Shown: positions 7,698-16,616 of the stretch, piece after piece
Layout of the letters: each line of letters starts with the position of its first letter
Position numbering within the stretch: the stretch's first letter is position 1
Assembly: GCF_000769655.1 (NCBI RefSeq)
Contig: NZ_CP008887.1
Coordinates: 1,612,001 to 1,676,000 of the forward strand
Direction: 5' to 3'
Origin: Thermococcus eurythermalis
Lineage (GTDB): Archaea; Methanobacteriota_B; Thermococci; Thermococcales; Thermococcaceae
DNA length: 64,000 nt
Program-made: the position numbers and the translations under genes
The notes under the pieces: generated by a model
What the model was told of the DNA's origin: nothing
Databases searched by the model: none
Seen by the model: the letters and a program-made list of their open reading frames with translations, nothing else

Positions 7698-9007
7698 AAC
7701 TGACCAAAACAGTAGTCCTTGAGAGTCTCCCACTCACAAAAAAGAAGTTCAAGGCAATGAAAGAAGTGTATGATGAATACTTGGAAATTTTGGAGTTTCT
7801 GACAGATTATGCTGTTGAGAACAGGGTAAAGAGCCACCTGAAACTCCGCAAACTCTTTTACAAGAAACTCAAGGAAGAACACGACTTACCAACCCATTAC
7901 TATTACACTGTCTGTCAGGATGCCACGACAAGGGCGAGGAGTTTTCTCGAACTGAAGAAAAAGGGCAGGGCCAGAACAGAGAAACCAGTAATTAGAAACG
8001 TTTCACTCTGGCTGGACGACGTTCTGTGGGATTACAAGAGATTCCCACAGTTCAACACGCTCAGAAACGGAAGGAAAATCCTCGTAATTGGATTAACTAC
8101 AAAGAGAGGGAGAATTAAACTCCCCCTAAAACCTCACAAACTCTTCTTTAAATACCTTGATGATGGTTGGAAGGTAAAGGCTGGCGTGAAACTCCGTATT
8201 ATCGAGAAAGAGCGGAAGGTTCTTGCGTATTTCGTCTTCGAAAAAGAGTTTGAGGAAAACAGATTGACTGGAAGTTTCCTTAGCGTGGATTACAACGCTG
8301 ACAACGTTTCCTTTGGAACTGGAGAGTTCCTGATTCAGGTTCGGACTGAGTTGGGAAAGCTAACGAGGTTTTATTCCGACGTGCGGAAGAAGATTCAAGA
8401 GTCCCACTTGGTTGGCTGGAAGAGAAAACTTCCCTCGAAGAAGGGGAGGGAATTCCTCAGGAAGTTTGGACAGAGGAAGATGCACAAGAGAATTGATTTG
8501 CAGAGGAAGTTGGCGAAGAGGCTCGTTGAAGTTGCTAAAGAGTCGAATACTACTATTGTCCTTGAGGCTGTCCCCAAGAACTTTAATCAGAAGATTACAG
8601 AGAAGAGAAGGGAGAACGAGAAGAGGTTGAGGAATACTCTCCATAATATTGGTATGAACGGGTTCCAGCGGTTTGTTTTCGAGAAGGCAGTAGAGTTTGG
8701 TGTTCCCGTGGTTTTCGTCAATCCTTTTTATTCCTCTCAGGTTTGTCCTCGTTGCGGTGCGTTTAAGATTAAACCCAATGATGACGCTCTGCGTCAGAGG
8801 GTTTTCGAGTGTCCTGTTTGCGGGTTTTCTGCAGACAGGGATTTTGTTGCTGTCTTGAACTTGTTAGGGCTGTTTCCGTTCAGCCCGAAGGCCCGTGAAC
8901 CGTTAAGGGAGGAGCCGGTGGTTCCGGTAAACTTAACGGTTGAGGCCAACCTCCTGCACCACAAGAACTCATTAGTAGTGATTAGTCAGTGTTTAAAACA
9001 AAAATAG
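7694..9007 (+). CDS. tnpB: TnpB, RNA-guided nuclease of IS607 element
   Basis: A 437-residue TnpB/Fanzor-ancestor nuclease. TnpB proteins cut DNA guided by an RNA made from the element's right end. The RuvC-like core is complete: D199 in SVDYNADN, E291 in IVLEAVPKN, and the DRD at 381-383. A zinc finger (C351, C354, C373, C376) lies between the last two. The start is GTG at 7694, overlapping the tnpA stop and preceded by GGAGGT. An unusually Pro-rich C-terminal tail runs into the hairpins at the right end. Confidence 0.92.
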   Translation: MKLTKTVVLESLPLTKKKFKAMKEVYDEYLEILEFLTDYAVENRVKSHLKLRKLFYKKLKEEHDLPTHYYYTVCQDATTRARSFLELKKKGRARTEKPVIRNVSLWLDDVLWDYKRFPQFNTLRNGRKILVIGLTTKRGRIKLPLKPHKLFFKYLDDGWKVKAGVKLRIIEKERKVLAYFVFEKEFEENRLTGSFLSVDYNADNVSFGTGEFLIQVRTELGKLTRFYSDVRKKIQESHLVGWKRKLPSKKGREFLRKFGQRKMHKRIDLQRKLAKRLVEVAKESNTTIVLEAVPKNFNQKITEKRRENEKRLRNTLHNIGMNGFQRFVFEKAVEFGVPVVFVNPFYSSQVCPRCGAFKIKPNDDALRQRVFECPVCGFSADRDFVAVLNLLGLFPFSPKAREPLREEPVVPVNLTVEANLLHHKNSLVVISQCLKQK

Positions 9008-9018
9008 GTGCAGGAGGA
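8898..9018 (+). ncRNA. Putative right-end guide (omega/reRNA) region of IS607 element
   Basis: The 3' end of tnpB and the following right end can fold. AACCGTTAAG at about 8900 pairs with CTTAACGGTT at about 8929, and CCTCCTGCACC (8950-8960) pairs perfectly with GGTGCAGGAGG (9007-9017). In TnpB elements the scaffold RNA comes from exactly this place, overlapping the tnpB 3' end, with the guide taken from flanking host DNA, here esterase sequence. The RNA itself is inferred; only the stems are seen. Confidence 0.4.
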
Positions 9019-9022
9019 AACG

Positions 9023-9145
9023 GTTTCAACGATGAAGCGGACATAGGCGTCTCCTTCCCCGCCCCCTCCGTAGGCCTCGTTCCTCCACGGTGAATACTCG
9101 TCTGTCCTCTTCTCACCGCCGTTGTCTATGCCGACAACGGGGTCG
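9023..9145 (-). pseudogene. Esterase D/IroE-type hydrolase, middle fragment beyond the IS607 element
   Basis: The minus strand encodes VVGIDNGGEKRTDEYSPW followed by a Gly-rich stretch, GEGDAYVRF and IVET, the conserved segment just before the nucleophile elbow in this esterase family. It joins in frame with LKPYIDSHYR on the other side of the insertion. Upstream, the frame meets a TGA and unrelated sequence, so the first half of the gene (roughly 100 or more residues) is missing here. The loss coincides with the start of the lectin-kinase gene region. Confidence 0.8.
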
Positions 9146-9236
9146 AGAAGCCAGGTTCACTCAGATGACATTATTATTCCCGGACAAATTTTAAATAACT
9201 ATTCATGACTCGTAATACCGAGAGACTTTAACTGCC

Positions 9237-12200
9237 ATGGTACTGGGGGGAACGTCTGTGAGTATAAGGAAGAATGCACTCAATGAGAAAGTGGGAATAA
9301 TCATGGTGCTCCTAGTACTCACCGCAGTGCTTTCTCCTCTGCAGGTGATAGCTTCCGAGGCTTCTCAGGAGATTACGGGCACCCATTATGACCAGTGGCA
9401 TTATGTGGGAACGGCCCAATATGACCCCACAACAGGGGGAATAATATTGACTCCAGCCAGTGCCAGCTGCGCCGGGGCGGCGTGGTTCAACTCAAGGGTA
9501 TCGCTAACGGATTCTTTTGACTTTACGTTTCTCGTCTATTTGGGTGATGATGATACGGGTGCGGATGGAATTGCATTCGTTCTCCAGGCAACTGGGACTG
9601 ATGTTGTTGGTGGCACAGGTGGAGATGTTGGCTACATTGGTATAGGGCCAAGTGTCGCCGTAAAGATAGACACTTGGGGAGACTCTGAGGATTATATTGT
9701 ACTCATGATTAACGGCACTGAAGTGGGGGACAAAACATACATCGGGAACATTGAAGATAGCAGAGAGCACTTAATGAGAATCTCGTGGGATCCATATTCA
9801 GAGACTCTCCACGTCCAGCTCGATGGCATTTCGGTTACATACAACGTGAACATTCTCAAGAACCCCGGCATACTAACTGCGTACTTTGGATGGACGGGGG
9901 GCACTGGCTTGTCGTACAACCTCCAGTACTTCAAGGTAGTTTCCATGACCGGTCTGTTCCCGGATCCCCTCGCCCGGAACATATTCCCCCCTGAGGACTG
10001 GAAGCTTAACGGGGACGCGTCCATTGCCGGAGACAAGTTCATACTTACCAAGTCTCAGGCCAATTCAGTCGGCGCAGTATGGTTCAAACAACCCCTCGAC
10101 CTTTCAGAAGACTTTACAATGCGGTTCAGAGTTTATATAAGCAATAACGCAGGAGATGGAATGGCATTTGTTCTCCAGAGTTACGGGCTCGACGCAGTTG
10201 GAGCCTGGGGATTCAACCAGGGCTACGTGCCAATTTCCCCAAGCGTCGCAGTTAAAATAGATGCAGACTATGCTTTTGATGTCCACAGGGGATACTACGC
10301 CGTCTTAATGGTTAATGGCATCGAGATTACGGATCCCGTCCCAATCGCAATCAAGGACAACAAAGAACACAATATGGAGATATCATGGGGCAGTTATTCA
10401 AAGACACTTTCAGTATACTATGATGACAAAAAAATCATATCCGAGAGAGTGAACCTTGTAAAAATCCTCGATTCCCCCACGGCATATTTTGGATTCACTG
10501 GGGCAACTGGAGGAGGCGACGTTCATCAGTACGTCAAACAGGTTGACCTTAGATTCAGTGAGGGAACTTACGTAAAGAAACACTCCTTCGTGGACCCCAT
10601 GGACTGGCAGTATTGGGGCACTGCAGAGTATAAACCAGAATATGATGCAATAAAGATTGGAAAATACACCACATCGGCAGAAGGAAGCGTCTGGTATAAA
10701 AATCCCCTTGACTTCAGGAAACCCTTCAATCTTACCTTCCTCATAGGCGCCGATTTTTATGAAGACCGGCGTAGTAGACTTTTGGCATTTGTCTTTACCC
10801 AGGATCCCGGAAATACCGACCCATGGAGCGGGTTCGTTGTAAAGTTCTATCCCGGCAATATGGGCACCACATACGTTGAGCTGGACTGGAAAAAGCAGGA
10901 ACTTTACAAATCGACTATTCAGGGAATGTACTCAGGCGTAATGGCTGATGTGACGTTCAGCTGGAATCCCTCAACGAGGAGTTTCCGTGTAACAGCGAAT
11001 GGAAACCCCGTTGCCGACTTTAAACTACCGGATACCACAGTTGCTTACTACTTGAACCGCCCAGTGTACTTTGGATTTATGAAAAATAGGGACTGGGGAG
11101 CAATGCTCATAAAACCAATCAAACTTGACTTCGAAACATTCAACACCACGGCCTTTTCGGAAAACTGGAATCTCGTTGGGGACGCCAAATATATGATGGG
11201 CAATTTTGTGCTTACGGAAGACCGGGAGTATCAGAGGGGAGCAGTTTGGTACACTAATCCCATAGACATCACCAAACCGTTTAGCGTAGAAACATCAGTT
11301 TATCTCGGCTCGAATGACAGGGGTGGCAGCGGATTAGCCGTTGTGATTCAAGCTCAGTCCAACAATGTAGTCGGACTTGACGGGGGAAACGTTGGTTATG
11401 TGCCGATATCTCCAAGTGTCGCCGTAAAAATCGATACATACGATAACTCGATAAGCAGTGATTATATCGTTCTAATGGTAAATGGAAGGGAGATACCCGA
11501 GACAATCAGACCAATTGATAACGTGGAAGATAGCCAGGAGCACCATCTTATAGTTTCGTACGATGGTGAAACAATGAGGGTAATACTCGACGGGGATAAG
11601 CTGATAGACTATCCGATAAACCTCGAGACCGTGCTTGGCTCCACGAGCGCATACGTTGGTGCGACGGCAGGGACAAGTTCGATACACAATACACAATACA
11701 TTAGGTTTGTGGAAATTAACGCTGCCCCCAGCAATTCGACTCCCCAGATGCAGGGGGCCTCTCTGTACAACAATCTTACCTATGATGGCTCTGCATTTTA
11801 TGACCCTGATGCAGACCTGATTATTCTCGGCAAATACTCTCAGGAAGGATCCGTTTGGTTTTCCAATCCCATCTCCTTAAACGGCAAACTCCAGTTTGAT
11901 CTCCTGGTGAAGCCGCCCTATGGCAACATAGCTGTTATTTTACAAAGAGGGGGCACCAATGTAGACTTAGATCGCGTCTTTAAAGGCGAGATTTATCCAA
12001 GTATAGTCATTGGAATACGTACTGACCAGAACTCAGGGAGTAAGATTACTATCGTCCAGAACGGCAATAAGTTGTATGAAAAAACTCTCTCCATCAAGAA
12101 CGTGTGGTCAGCTATATCCCTGGGCATTGGGTGGGACAACCAGACCTCAACCCTAACATTGAGCATTGATGAGACAACGATTCCTATTAAGCTTTCATCT

Positions 12201-14312
12201 GACCCCGTTGACATATGGACCGGCGATTTCTATCTGGGCGTGGGCGCAAAGATCAACGGAGATGTTGCGGCAGTCAAGTTCCTAAACGTCTCATATACCC
12301 CAGGCAATTTAGAAGAAGCCGCCAGTGAGTGGATTCCACTCGGAAATTCGGAGATACGGTCGTCGGGTGAAATCCTCCTGGTTCCGGGCATATCATCAAA
12401 GGGGGCGGTATGGCTCCGTACCCCAGTGAATCTAAGCATGGATTTCGTTGGAAAGTTCCTCCTCCGCGGCAAGTCCTCCAGGGCAGATGTCATCTCCATA
12501 GTGTTTCAAAATACCGGGCCCAGTCTGTTTTCCAATGAACCAAATACTGTGCACATTGACTTCAACTATGGCAGCCAGGAAATAAACCTCTACAATAATA
12601 AGACCAAACTGTTCCGTGGAGGGCTCCCGTCTGTAAACGATGGAAAGATGCACACCCTTACAGTTGGATGGAACGCTTCCCTGGGTGAACTCTGGCTTGA
12701 GATAGATGGTTCCAGGATATTCACCCAGAAGGTGGACATGAAAAATCTTCTCGGAGAAACGGCGTATGTAGGATTTTACGCCTCCAACGGGTGCTGTGCA
12801 AATGAAAAGTATGTCGTTCCCCTCAGCGTCAAGCAGATGGAGCCAGCGGTACTTCTTTCAAAAACTCCGGACGCTCCACAAGGCTCACCTTCCGACAGTC
12901 AGACGGAGGTATTAGCGACAACATCCCCCACCCACACCGCGTCTGCTGGCTCAAACCTAAACCCTGTTACCCTAGCGGGCGCGTTGGTTGGGTTGATTCT
13001 CGCAGGCGGGATTGTAGCGAGGGTCAGAAGCAGGAAAGGTAAACCCTCCGCTTCATCAAGAGTTGCAGAAAACCCCGCTTCGAAGGTAGCTAGGCCATCA
13101 TTACCTCCCGAAAAGCCGACCTCTGCGAAAAAGCCCGAATCAATGAAATATCAAAAAACATTCCCAGGTTTTCCATCTGAACTCTTGGACGAGTATGAGC
13201 CTTTGGAATTTCTTGGTGAGGGAGGTTTTGCTAGGGTTTTCAAGGCTAGGCGTAGGAGGGATGGTAAGATAGTTGCCCTCAAAATCCCGCGTATTGACGA
13301 GAAGACCAGCAAAACCTTCATTAAAGAAGTCTCAACATGGCTTCATCTCAACCACCCAAACATCGTAAAACTCTACGACGCAGACATCCTACCAATTCCA
13401 CACCTCGAAATCGAGTTTGTTGAAGGAATAAATCTCAACGGTGACGTCATAAGAGACCTTAGCAAGTATCCAAAGCCTGTTGATGAGAAAACAGCGCTAA
13501 AGATTATTGAAGGTATCGCTAAAGGCCTTAAGCATGCCCACTCGAAGGGAATCTATCACCGCGACCTTAAGCCCCAGAACGTCCTTATAACATCTAATTT
13601 AACACCAAAGATTACCGACTGGGGGCTAGCTAAAGTGGGAGATATTTCAACCACGACGACCAGGGGATTGACCCCCCTATATGCTGCTCCAGAACAGTTT
13701 GATGAAGAAGTTTATGGTCCTACTGACCATAGGACTGACATTTACCAGCTTGGATTGATTTTTTACGAGTTGCTGACTGGTAAGCTCCCGTACCAAGGTG
13801 CTTCGCCGGCGGCTGTGATGGCTAAGGCAACTAACCAGGATATAAAGCCCCTGCCACCGAGCCATTTCAACAAGGCCTTATCAAAATACGATGGGATTTT
13901 CGAGAAATTACTGACGAAGAGAAAAGAGGACCGCTATCAAAGTGTTGATGAATTTCTATCGGCCCTGAAATCCCTTAGAGAACTGAAGAGAGAGAAGAAA
14001 GAGCTTGAGAAGACAAGTCTGGCTATGAGGAAGAGCCACTCGCGGGAGGAGTTTGAGAGGCTAAGAATCGAAAGCATTCACAAGACCGTGAAGATTGCAA
14101 TCCTAGCGGCAAAGTCCAACGACAAGGTCGAGCTTATCAACGCGCTTGAGGACTTGAAGGAGCTTTCGAGAAGACATAGGAAGGAGCTCGAGAATGCAAT
14201 AAACCAGTTGGAAATAATGATGCGCGATGGCGTGCCAATAAAAGAAGGCACAATAAATGAACTCAGAGTCCTCCTCCACAGAATACAAAAGGAGGTGGAA
14301 AAACGAAGGTAG
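9237..14312 (+). CDS. Membrane receptor-like protein: lectin-like ectodomain repeats + cytoplasmic Ser/Thr kinase
   Basis: 1691 residues. An N-terminal signal or anchor helix (about 18-40) is followed by about six related beta-sandwich units starting near 47, 245, 445, 635, 840 and 1025. Units 1, 2 and 4 carry the L-type lectin-like pattern DGxAFVLQ, GYxxIxPSVAVKID and LMxNG; unit 3 is more diverged and units 5-6 are shortest in their signatures. A Ser/Thr-rich stretch leads to a TM helix (about 1243-1262) and a basic stop-transfer. The kinase domain (about 1316-1590) has GEGGFARV, VALKIPR, HRDLKPQN, DWG in place of DFG, and an APE motif, so it should be active. A charged coiled coil ends the protein. 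A TATA-like TTTTAAATAAC lies at about 9190. GTG 9258, preceded by GGGGGG, is an alternative start. Ligand and substrates are unknown. Confidence 0.88.
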   Translation: MVLGGTSVSIRKNALNEKVGIIMVLLVLTAVLSPLQVIASEASQEITGTHYDQWHYVGTAQYDPTTGGIILTPASASCAGAAWFNSRVSLTDSFDFTFLVYLGDDDTGADGIAFVLQATGTDVVGGTGGDVGYIGIGPSVAVKIDTWGDSEDYIVLMINGTEVGDKTYIGNIEDSREHLMRISWDPYSETLHVQLDGISVTYNVNILKNPGILTAYFGWTGGTGLSYNLQYFKVVSMTGLFPDPLARNIFPPEDWKLNGDASIAGDKFILTKSQANSVGAVWFKQPLDLSEDFTMRFRVYISNNAGDGMAFVLQSYGLDAVGAWGFNQGYVPISPSVAVKIDADYAFDVHRGYYAVLMVNGIEITDPVPIAIKDNKEHNMEISWGSYSKTLSVYYDDKKIISERVNLVKILDSPTAYFGFTGATGGGDVHQYVKQVDLRFSEGTYVKKHSFVDPMDWQYWGTAEYKPEYDAIKIGKYTTSAEGSVWYKNPLDFRKPFNLTFLIGADFYEDRRSRLLAFVFTQDPGNTDPWSGFVVKFYPGNMGTTYVELDWKKQELYKSTIQGMYSGVMADVTFSWNPSTRSFRVTANGNPVADFKLPDTTVAYYLNRPVYFGFMKNRDWGAMLIKPIKLDFETFNTTAFSENWNLVGDAKYMMGNFVLTEDREYQRGAVWYTNPIDITKPFSVETSVYLGSNDRGGSGLAVVIQAQSNNVVGLDGGNVGYVPISPSVAVKIDTYDNSISSDYIVLMVNGREIPETIRPIDNVEDSQEHHLIVSYDGETMRVILDGDKLIDYPINLETVLGSTSAYVGATAGTSSIHNTQYIRFVEINAAPSNSTPQMQGASLYNNLTYDGSAFYDPDADLIILGKYSQEGSVWFSNPISLNGKLQFDLLVKPPYGNIAVILQRGGTNVDLDRVFKGEIYPSIVIGIRTDQNSGSKITIVQNGNKLYEKTLSIKNVWSAISLGIGWDNQTSTLTLSIDETTIPIKLSSDPVDIWTGDFYLGVGAKINGDVAAVKFLNVSYTPGNLEEAASEWIPLGNSEIRSSGEILLVPGISSKGAVWLRTPVNLSMDFVGKFLLRGKSSRADVISIVFQNTGPSLFSNEPNTVHIDFNYGSQEINLYNNKTKLFRGGLPSVNDGKMHTLTVGWNASLGELWLEIDGSRIFTQKVDMKNLLGETAYVGFYASNGCCANEKYVVPLSVKQMEPAVLLSKTPDAPQGSPSDSQTEVLATTSPTHTASAGSNLNPVTLAGALVGLILAGGIVARVRSRKGKPSASSRVAENPASKVARPSLPPEKPTSAKKPESMKYQKTFPGFPSELLDEYEPLEFLGEGGFARVFKARRRRDGKIVALKIPRIDEKTSKTFIKEVSTWLHLNHPNIVKLYDADILPIPHLEIEFVEGINLNGDVIRDLSKYPKPVDEKTALKIIEGIAKGLKHAHSKGIYHRDLKPQNVLITSNLTPKITDWGLAKVGDISTTTTRGLTPLYAAPEQFDEEVYGPTDHRTDIYQLGLIFYELLTGKLPYQGASPAAVMAKATNQDIKPLPPSHFNKALSKYDGIFEKLLTKRKEDRYQSVDEFLSALKSLRELKREKKELEKTSLAMRKSHSREEFERLRIESIHKTVKIAILAAKSNDKVELINALEDLKELSRRHRKELENAINQLEIMMRDGVPIKEGTINELRVLLHRIQKEVEKRR

Positions 14313-14435
14313 TTATGAAGGGCTGATGCTTAGCAGTTTTTCCATTCTGTTTTTTTCCATTGTGGACACCCTTGGTAATCCAGTTCCGGGGGTACTCAAA
14401 GGTATAGCCCGCGTATTATTTGGTCTCTAACTTTT

Positions 14436-14448
14436 GGTTTAGAAAACC
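14436..14448. promoter_or_regulatory. 13-bp palindrome in the flavodiiron protein promoter
   Basis: GGTTT-AGA-AAACC is a perfect inverted repeat overlapping the BRE/TATA region (AAACCTTATTTACG) about 40 bases before the start codon. Its position would let a bound repressor block TFB/TBP. It does not match the GTT-N3-AAC half-site pair of SurR, so the regulator is unknown. Confidence 0.4.
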
Positions 14449-14487
14449 TTATTTACGTCTTCGCACCAAATAGGTTCGGGGATAGAA

Positions 14488-15717
14488 ATGCCCGCAGTTA
14501 GGGTTGAAAGACTTCTTGAGGAGCCAGAACTTTACATCATAAGGGTTGACGACGACCGTATTAAGTACTTTGAGGCCACTTGGGATATCCCAGAGGGCAT
14601 AACCTACAACTCCTATCTAATGAAGCTGAAGGACGCGGTTGTTCTGTTCGATGTGACAAAGGCCGAGTACGCTGACCTCTTCCTCGAAAAGCTCAAAGAG
14701 CTCGTCAATCCCGAAGAGATAACCCACATAATAGTCCACCACACCGAGCCCGACCACAGCGGAGCCCTCCCGAAGGTTCTTGATGCCAACGGGTACAGGG
14801 CACAGATAATAGGGACAGCCTTTGCGAGGAACCTCCTTGAGGGCTTCTACGGGAAGGAAGTCGTCGAGAACTTCAAGATCGTCAAGGACGGTGAGGAGCT
14901 CCAGATCGGCAGGAGAACCTTCCGCTTCATAACCGTCCCCTGGCTCCACTGGCCCGACACGATGATTACCTACGTGGTCGAGGATAAGCTGATCTTCTCC
15001 TGCGACGCCGGCGGTGGCTACGGAATCCCAGAAACTATTGATGACAGCGATGAAGAGGTAGTTCAGAAGTACCTTCCGCACGTGACCAAGTACATAGTCA
15101 CCGTCATCGGCCATTACCACAAGTACATAGTCCAGAATATCAAAAAGCTGAGAAACCTAGGAATAATTGATAATGCCAAGATGATACTTCCCGGCCATGG
15201 GCTTATATGGAGAAAGAACCCGGCCAGGATATTCGAGTACTATGAGGCAGTCGGAGCCGGAAAGGTCAAGAAGGGCAAGGTTCTCGTCATCTACGACTCC
15301 ATGTACGGCTTCGTCGAGAAGAGGATGGAAATCGTGATAGACGAGCTCAAGAAGCACGGCTACAACCCGGTGGTCTACAGGTTCACCGACAAGGAAGCGC
15401 CGGCCGTTAGCCACATACTCGGAGAAGTCCCGGACAGCGAGGCCCTGATAATCGGCGCTTCCACCTACGAGGCCGAGATACACCCGCGCATAAGGTATGC
15501 CCTCTACGAGATCGTGGACAAGGCCAACTACGAGAAACCAGTTCTTATCGTCGGCGCCTTCGGCTGGGGCGGCGTCGCCGGAAGGAAGATAGAGACCCTC
15601 ATAACCCGCAGCAAGTTCGACCACGTTGACACCGTCGAAAGCAAAGGCGCTCCCGGGCCTGAGGACGAAGAGAAGCTCAGGGAGGCAGTTAGGAAGCTCG
15701 TGGCGTGGCTCTCCTGA
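14488..15717 (+). CDS. Flavodiiron protein (A-type flavoprotein, oxygen reductase)
   Basis: A 409-residue FprA-type enzyme that reduces O2 (or NO) to water using electrons from rubredoxin. The metallo-beta-lactamase-like domain (1-250) carries the di-iron ligands H85-x-E87-x-D89-H90 in HHTEPDHSG, a later His in WLHWPDTM, and GHG near 230. The flavodoxin domain (about 255-405) starts VLVIYDSMYGFVEK and contains GASTYEAEIHP. No rubredoxin domain is fused; a separate rubredoxin is encoded 0.7 kb downstream. It heads a group of oxygen-defence genes. A TATA box and palindrome precede the start. Confidence 0.95.
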   Translation: MPAVRVERLLEEPELYIIRVDDDRIKYFEATWDIPEGITYNSYLMKLKDAVVLFDVTKAEYADLFLEKLKELVNPEEITHIIVHHTEPDHSGALPKVLDANGYRAQIIGTAFARNLLEGFYGKEVVENFKIVKDGEELQIGRRTFRFITVPWLHWPDTMITYVVEDKLIFSCDAGGGYGIPETIDDSDEEVVQKYLPHVTKYIVTVIGHYHKYIVQNIKKLRNLGIIDNAKMILPGHGLIWRKNPARIFEYYEAVGAGKVKKGKVLVIYDSMYGFVEKRMEIVIDELKKHGYNPVVYRFTDKEAPAVSHILGEVPDSEALIIGASTYEAEIHPRIRYALYEIVDKANYEKPVLIVGAFGWGGVAGRKIETLITRSKFDHVDTVESKGAPGPEDEEKLREAVRKLVAWLS

Positions 15718-15849
15718 ACTTTTCTCTTTTAAGAAGTGCGGGGTGGTCATAGGAAGCGTGAGAATACTATCTTTAAGCTTTCAATTCTAGAAATCATTAT
15801 ATACTTTAATGCCTAGGTATTAATGCAACAACGTTTGTAGGTGCTAGAT

Positions 15850-16365
15850 ATGGTAATTGAAAAGAAAATGACCCGCAAGTTTCTGGAAGACGCTTTTGCC
15901 GGCGAAAGCATGGCGCATATGAAGTACCTGATTTTCGCCGAGCAGGCTGAGAAAGAGGGCTTCCCCAACATAGCCAAGCTCTTCAGGGCCATCGCTCACG
16001 CTGAATTTGTTCACGCCAAGAACCACTTCATAACCCTCGGAAACCTCGGCAAGACCCCGGAGAACCTGCAGGCGGGTATAGAGGGGGAGACCTATGAAGT
16101 CGAGGAGATGTACCCGGTCTTCAAGAACGCCGCCGAGTTCCAGGGCGAGAAGGACGCTGTAAGGACGACCCACTACGCCTTGGAGGCGGAAAAGATACAC
16201 GCCGAGCTCTACAAGAAGGCCAAGGAGCTCGCCGAGAGCGGAAAGGACATGGAGATAAAGAGGGTCTATATCTGTCCGGTCTGTGGATATACAGCCGTTG
16301 ATGAGGCACCCGAGAAGTGCCCAGTATGCGGTGTCCCAAGAGATAAGTTCGTGGTCTTTGAGTAA
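15850..16365 (+). CDS. Rubrerythrin
   Basis: A 171-residue peroxide-reducing non-haem iron protein. The N-terminal ferritin-like four-helix bundle has the di-iron ligands in FAGESMAHMKY, HAEFVHAKNHF and TTHYALEAEKIHAELY. The C-terminal rubredoxin-like domain has CPVCGYTA and CPVCGVPRDKF. I chose ATG 15850, after AGGTG, over the GTG at 15841. It sits between the flavodiiron protein and the rubredoxin/superoxide reductase pair and belongs to the NAD(P)H-rubredoxin-dependent ROS defence of Thermococcales. Confidence 0.96.
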   Translation: MVIEKKMTRKFLEDAFAGESMAHMKYLIFAEQAEKEGFPNIAKLFRAIAHAEFVHAKNHFITLGNLGKTPENLQAGIEGETYEVEEMYPVFKNAAEFQGEKDAVRTTHYALEAEKIHAELYKKAKELAESGKDMEIKRVYICPVCGYTAVDEAPEKCPVCGVPRDKFVVFE

Positions 16366-16444
16366 ACCTTTCGCTTTTCTACCTTTTAAGTTTGAACCAC
16401 AAACCTTATAAGGTCGGACTGATAATATTAAGACGGTGAAAGAA

Positions 16445-16606
16445 ATGGCGAAGTGGAAGTGCACAGTTTGTGGTTACATCTACGATGAGGACGAGGGCGA
16501 CCCGGACAACGGGATAGAGCCCGGAACCAGGTTTGAAGACCTTCCCGAGGACTGGGTCTGCCCGCTCTGCGGTGCGCCCAAGGACCAGTTTGAAAAGATA
16601 GAGTGA
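16445..16606 (+). CDS. rub: Rubredoxin
   Basis: A 53-residue electron carrier, short but unambiguous. It starts [20 protein letters not shown] and ends [15 protein letters not shown], with the four Fe-binding Cys at residues 6, 9, 39 and 42. It donates electrons to superoxide reductase, rubrerythrin and the flavodiiron protein, all encoded within 2.2 kb. The start has an upstream GGTGAAAG. The promoter AAACCTTATAAGG lies about 30-40 bases upstream. The superoxide reductase gene begins 10 bases after its stop. Confidence 0.97.
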   Translation: MAKWKCTVCGYIYDEDEGDPDNGIEPGTRFEDLPEDWVCPLCGAPKDQFEKIE

Positions 16607-16616
16607 GGTGGTTGAG

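Larger units (their letters stand above)
7006..9022 (+). mobile_element. IS607-family insertion sequence (tnpA serine recombinase + tnpB)
   Basis: About 2.0 kb, inserted in an esterase gene. The borders are placed by rejoining the host frame: the left flank encodes LKPYIDS and the right flank FIVET, meeting around GG dinucleotides at 7005-7006 and 9022-9023, with one base of uncertainty. No terminal inverted repeats or long target duplication are apparent, as expected for a serine-recombinase IS607 element. The element carries its own promoter (GGTTTAAATATTTTC at about 7034) and two overlapping genes. Both look intact, so it may still be mobile. Confidence 0.88.
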
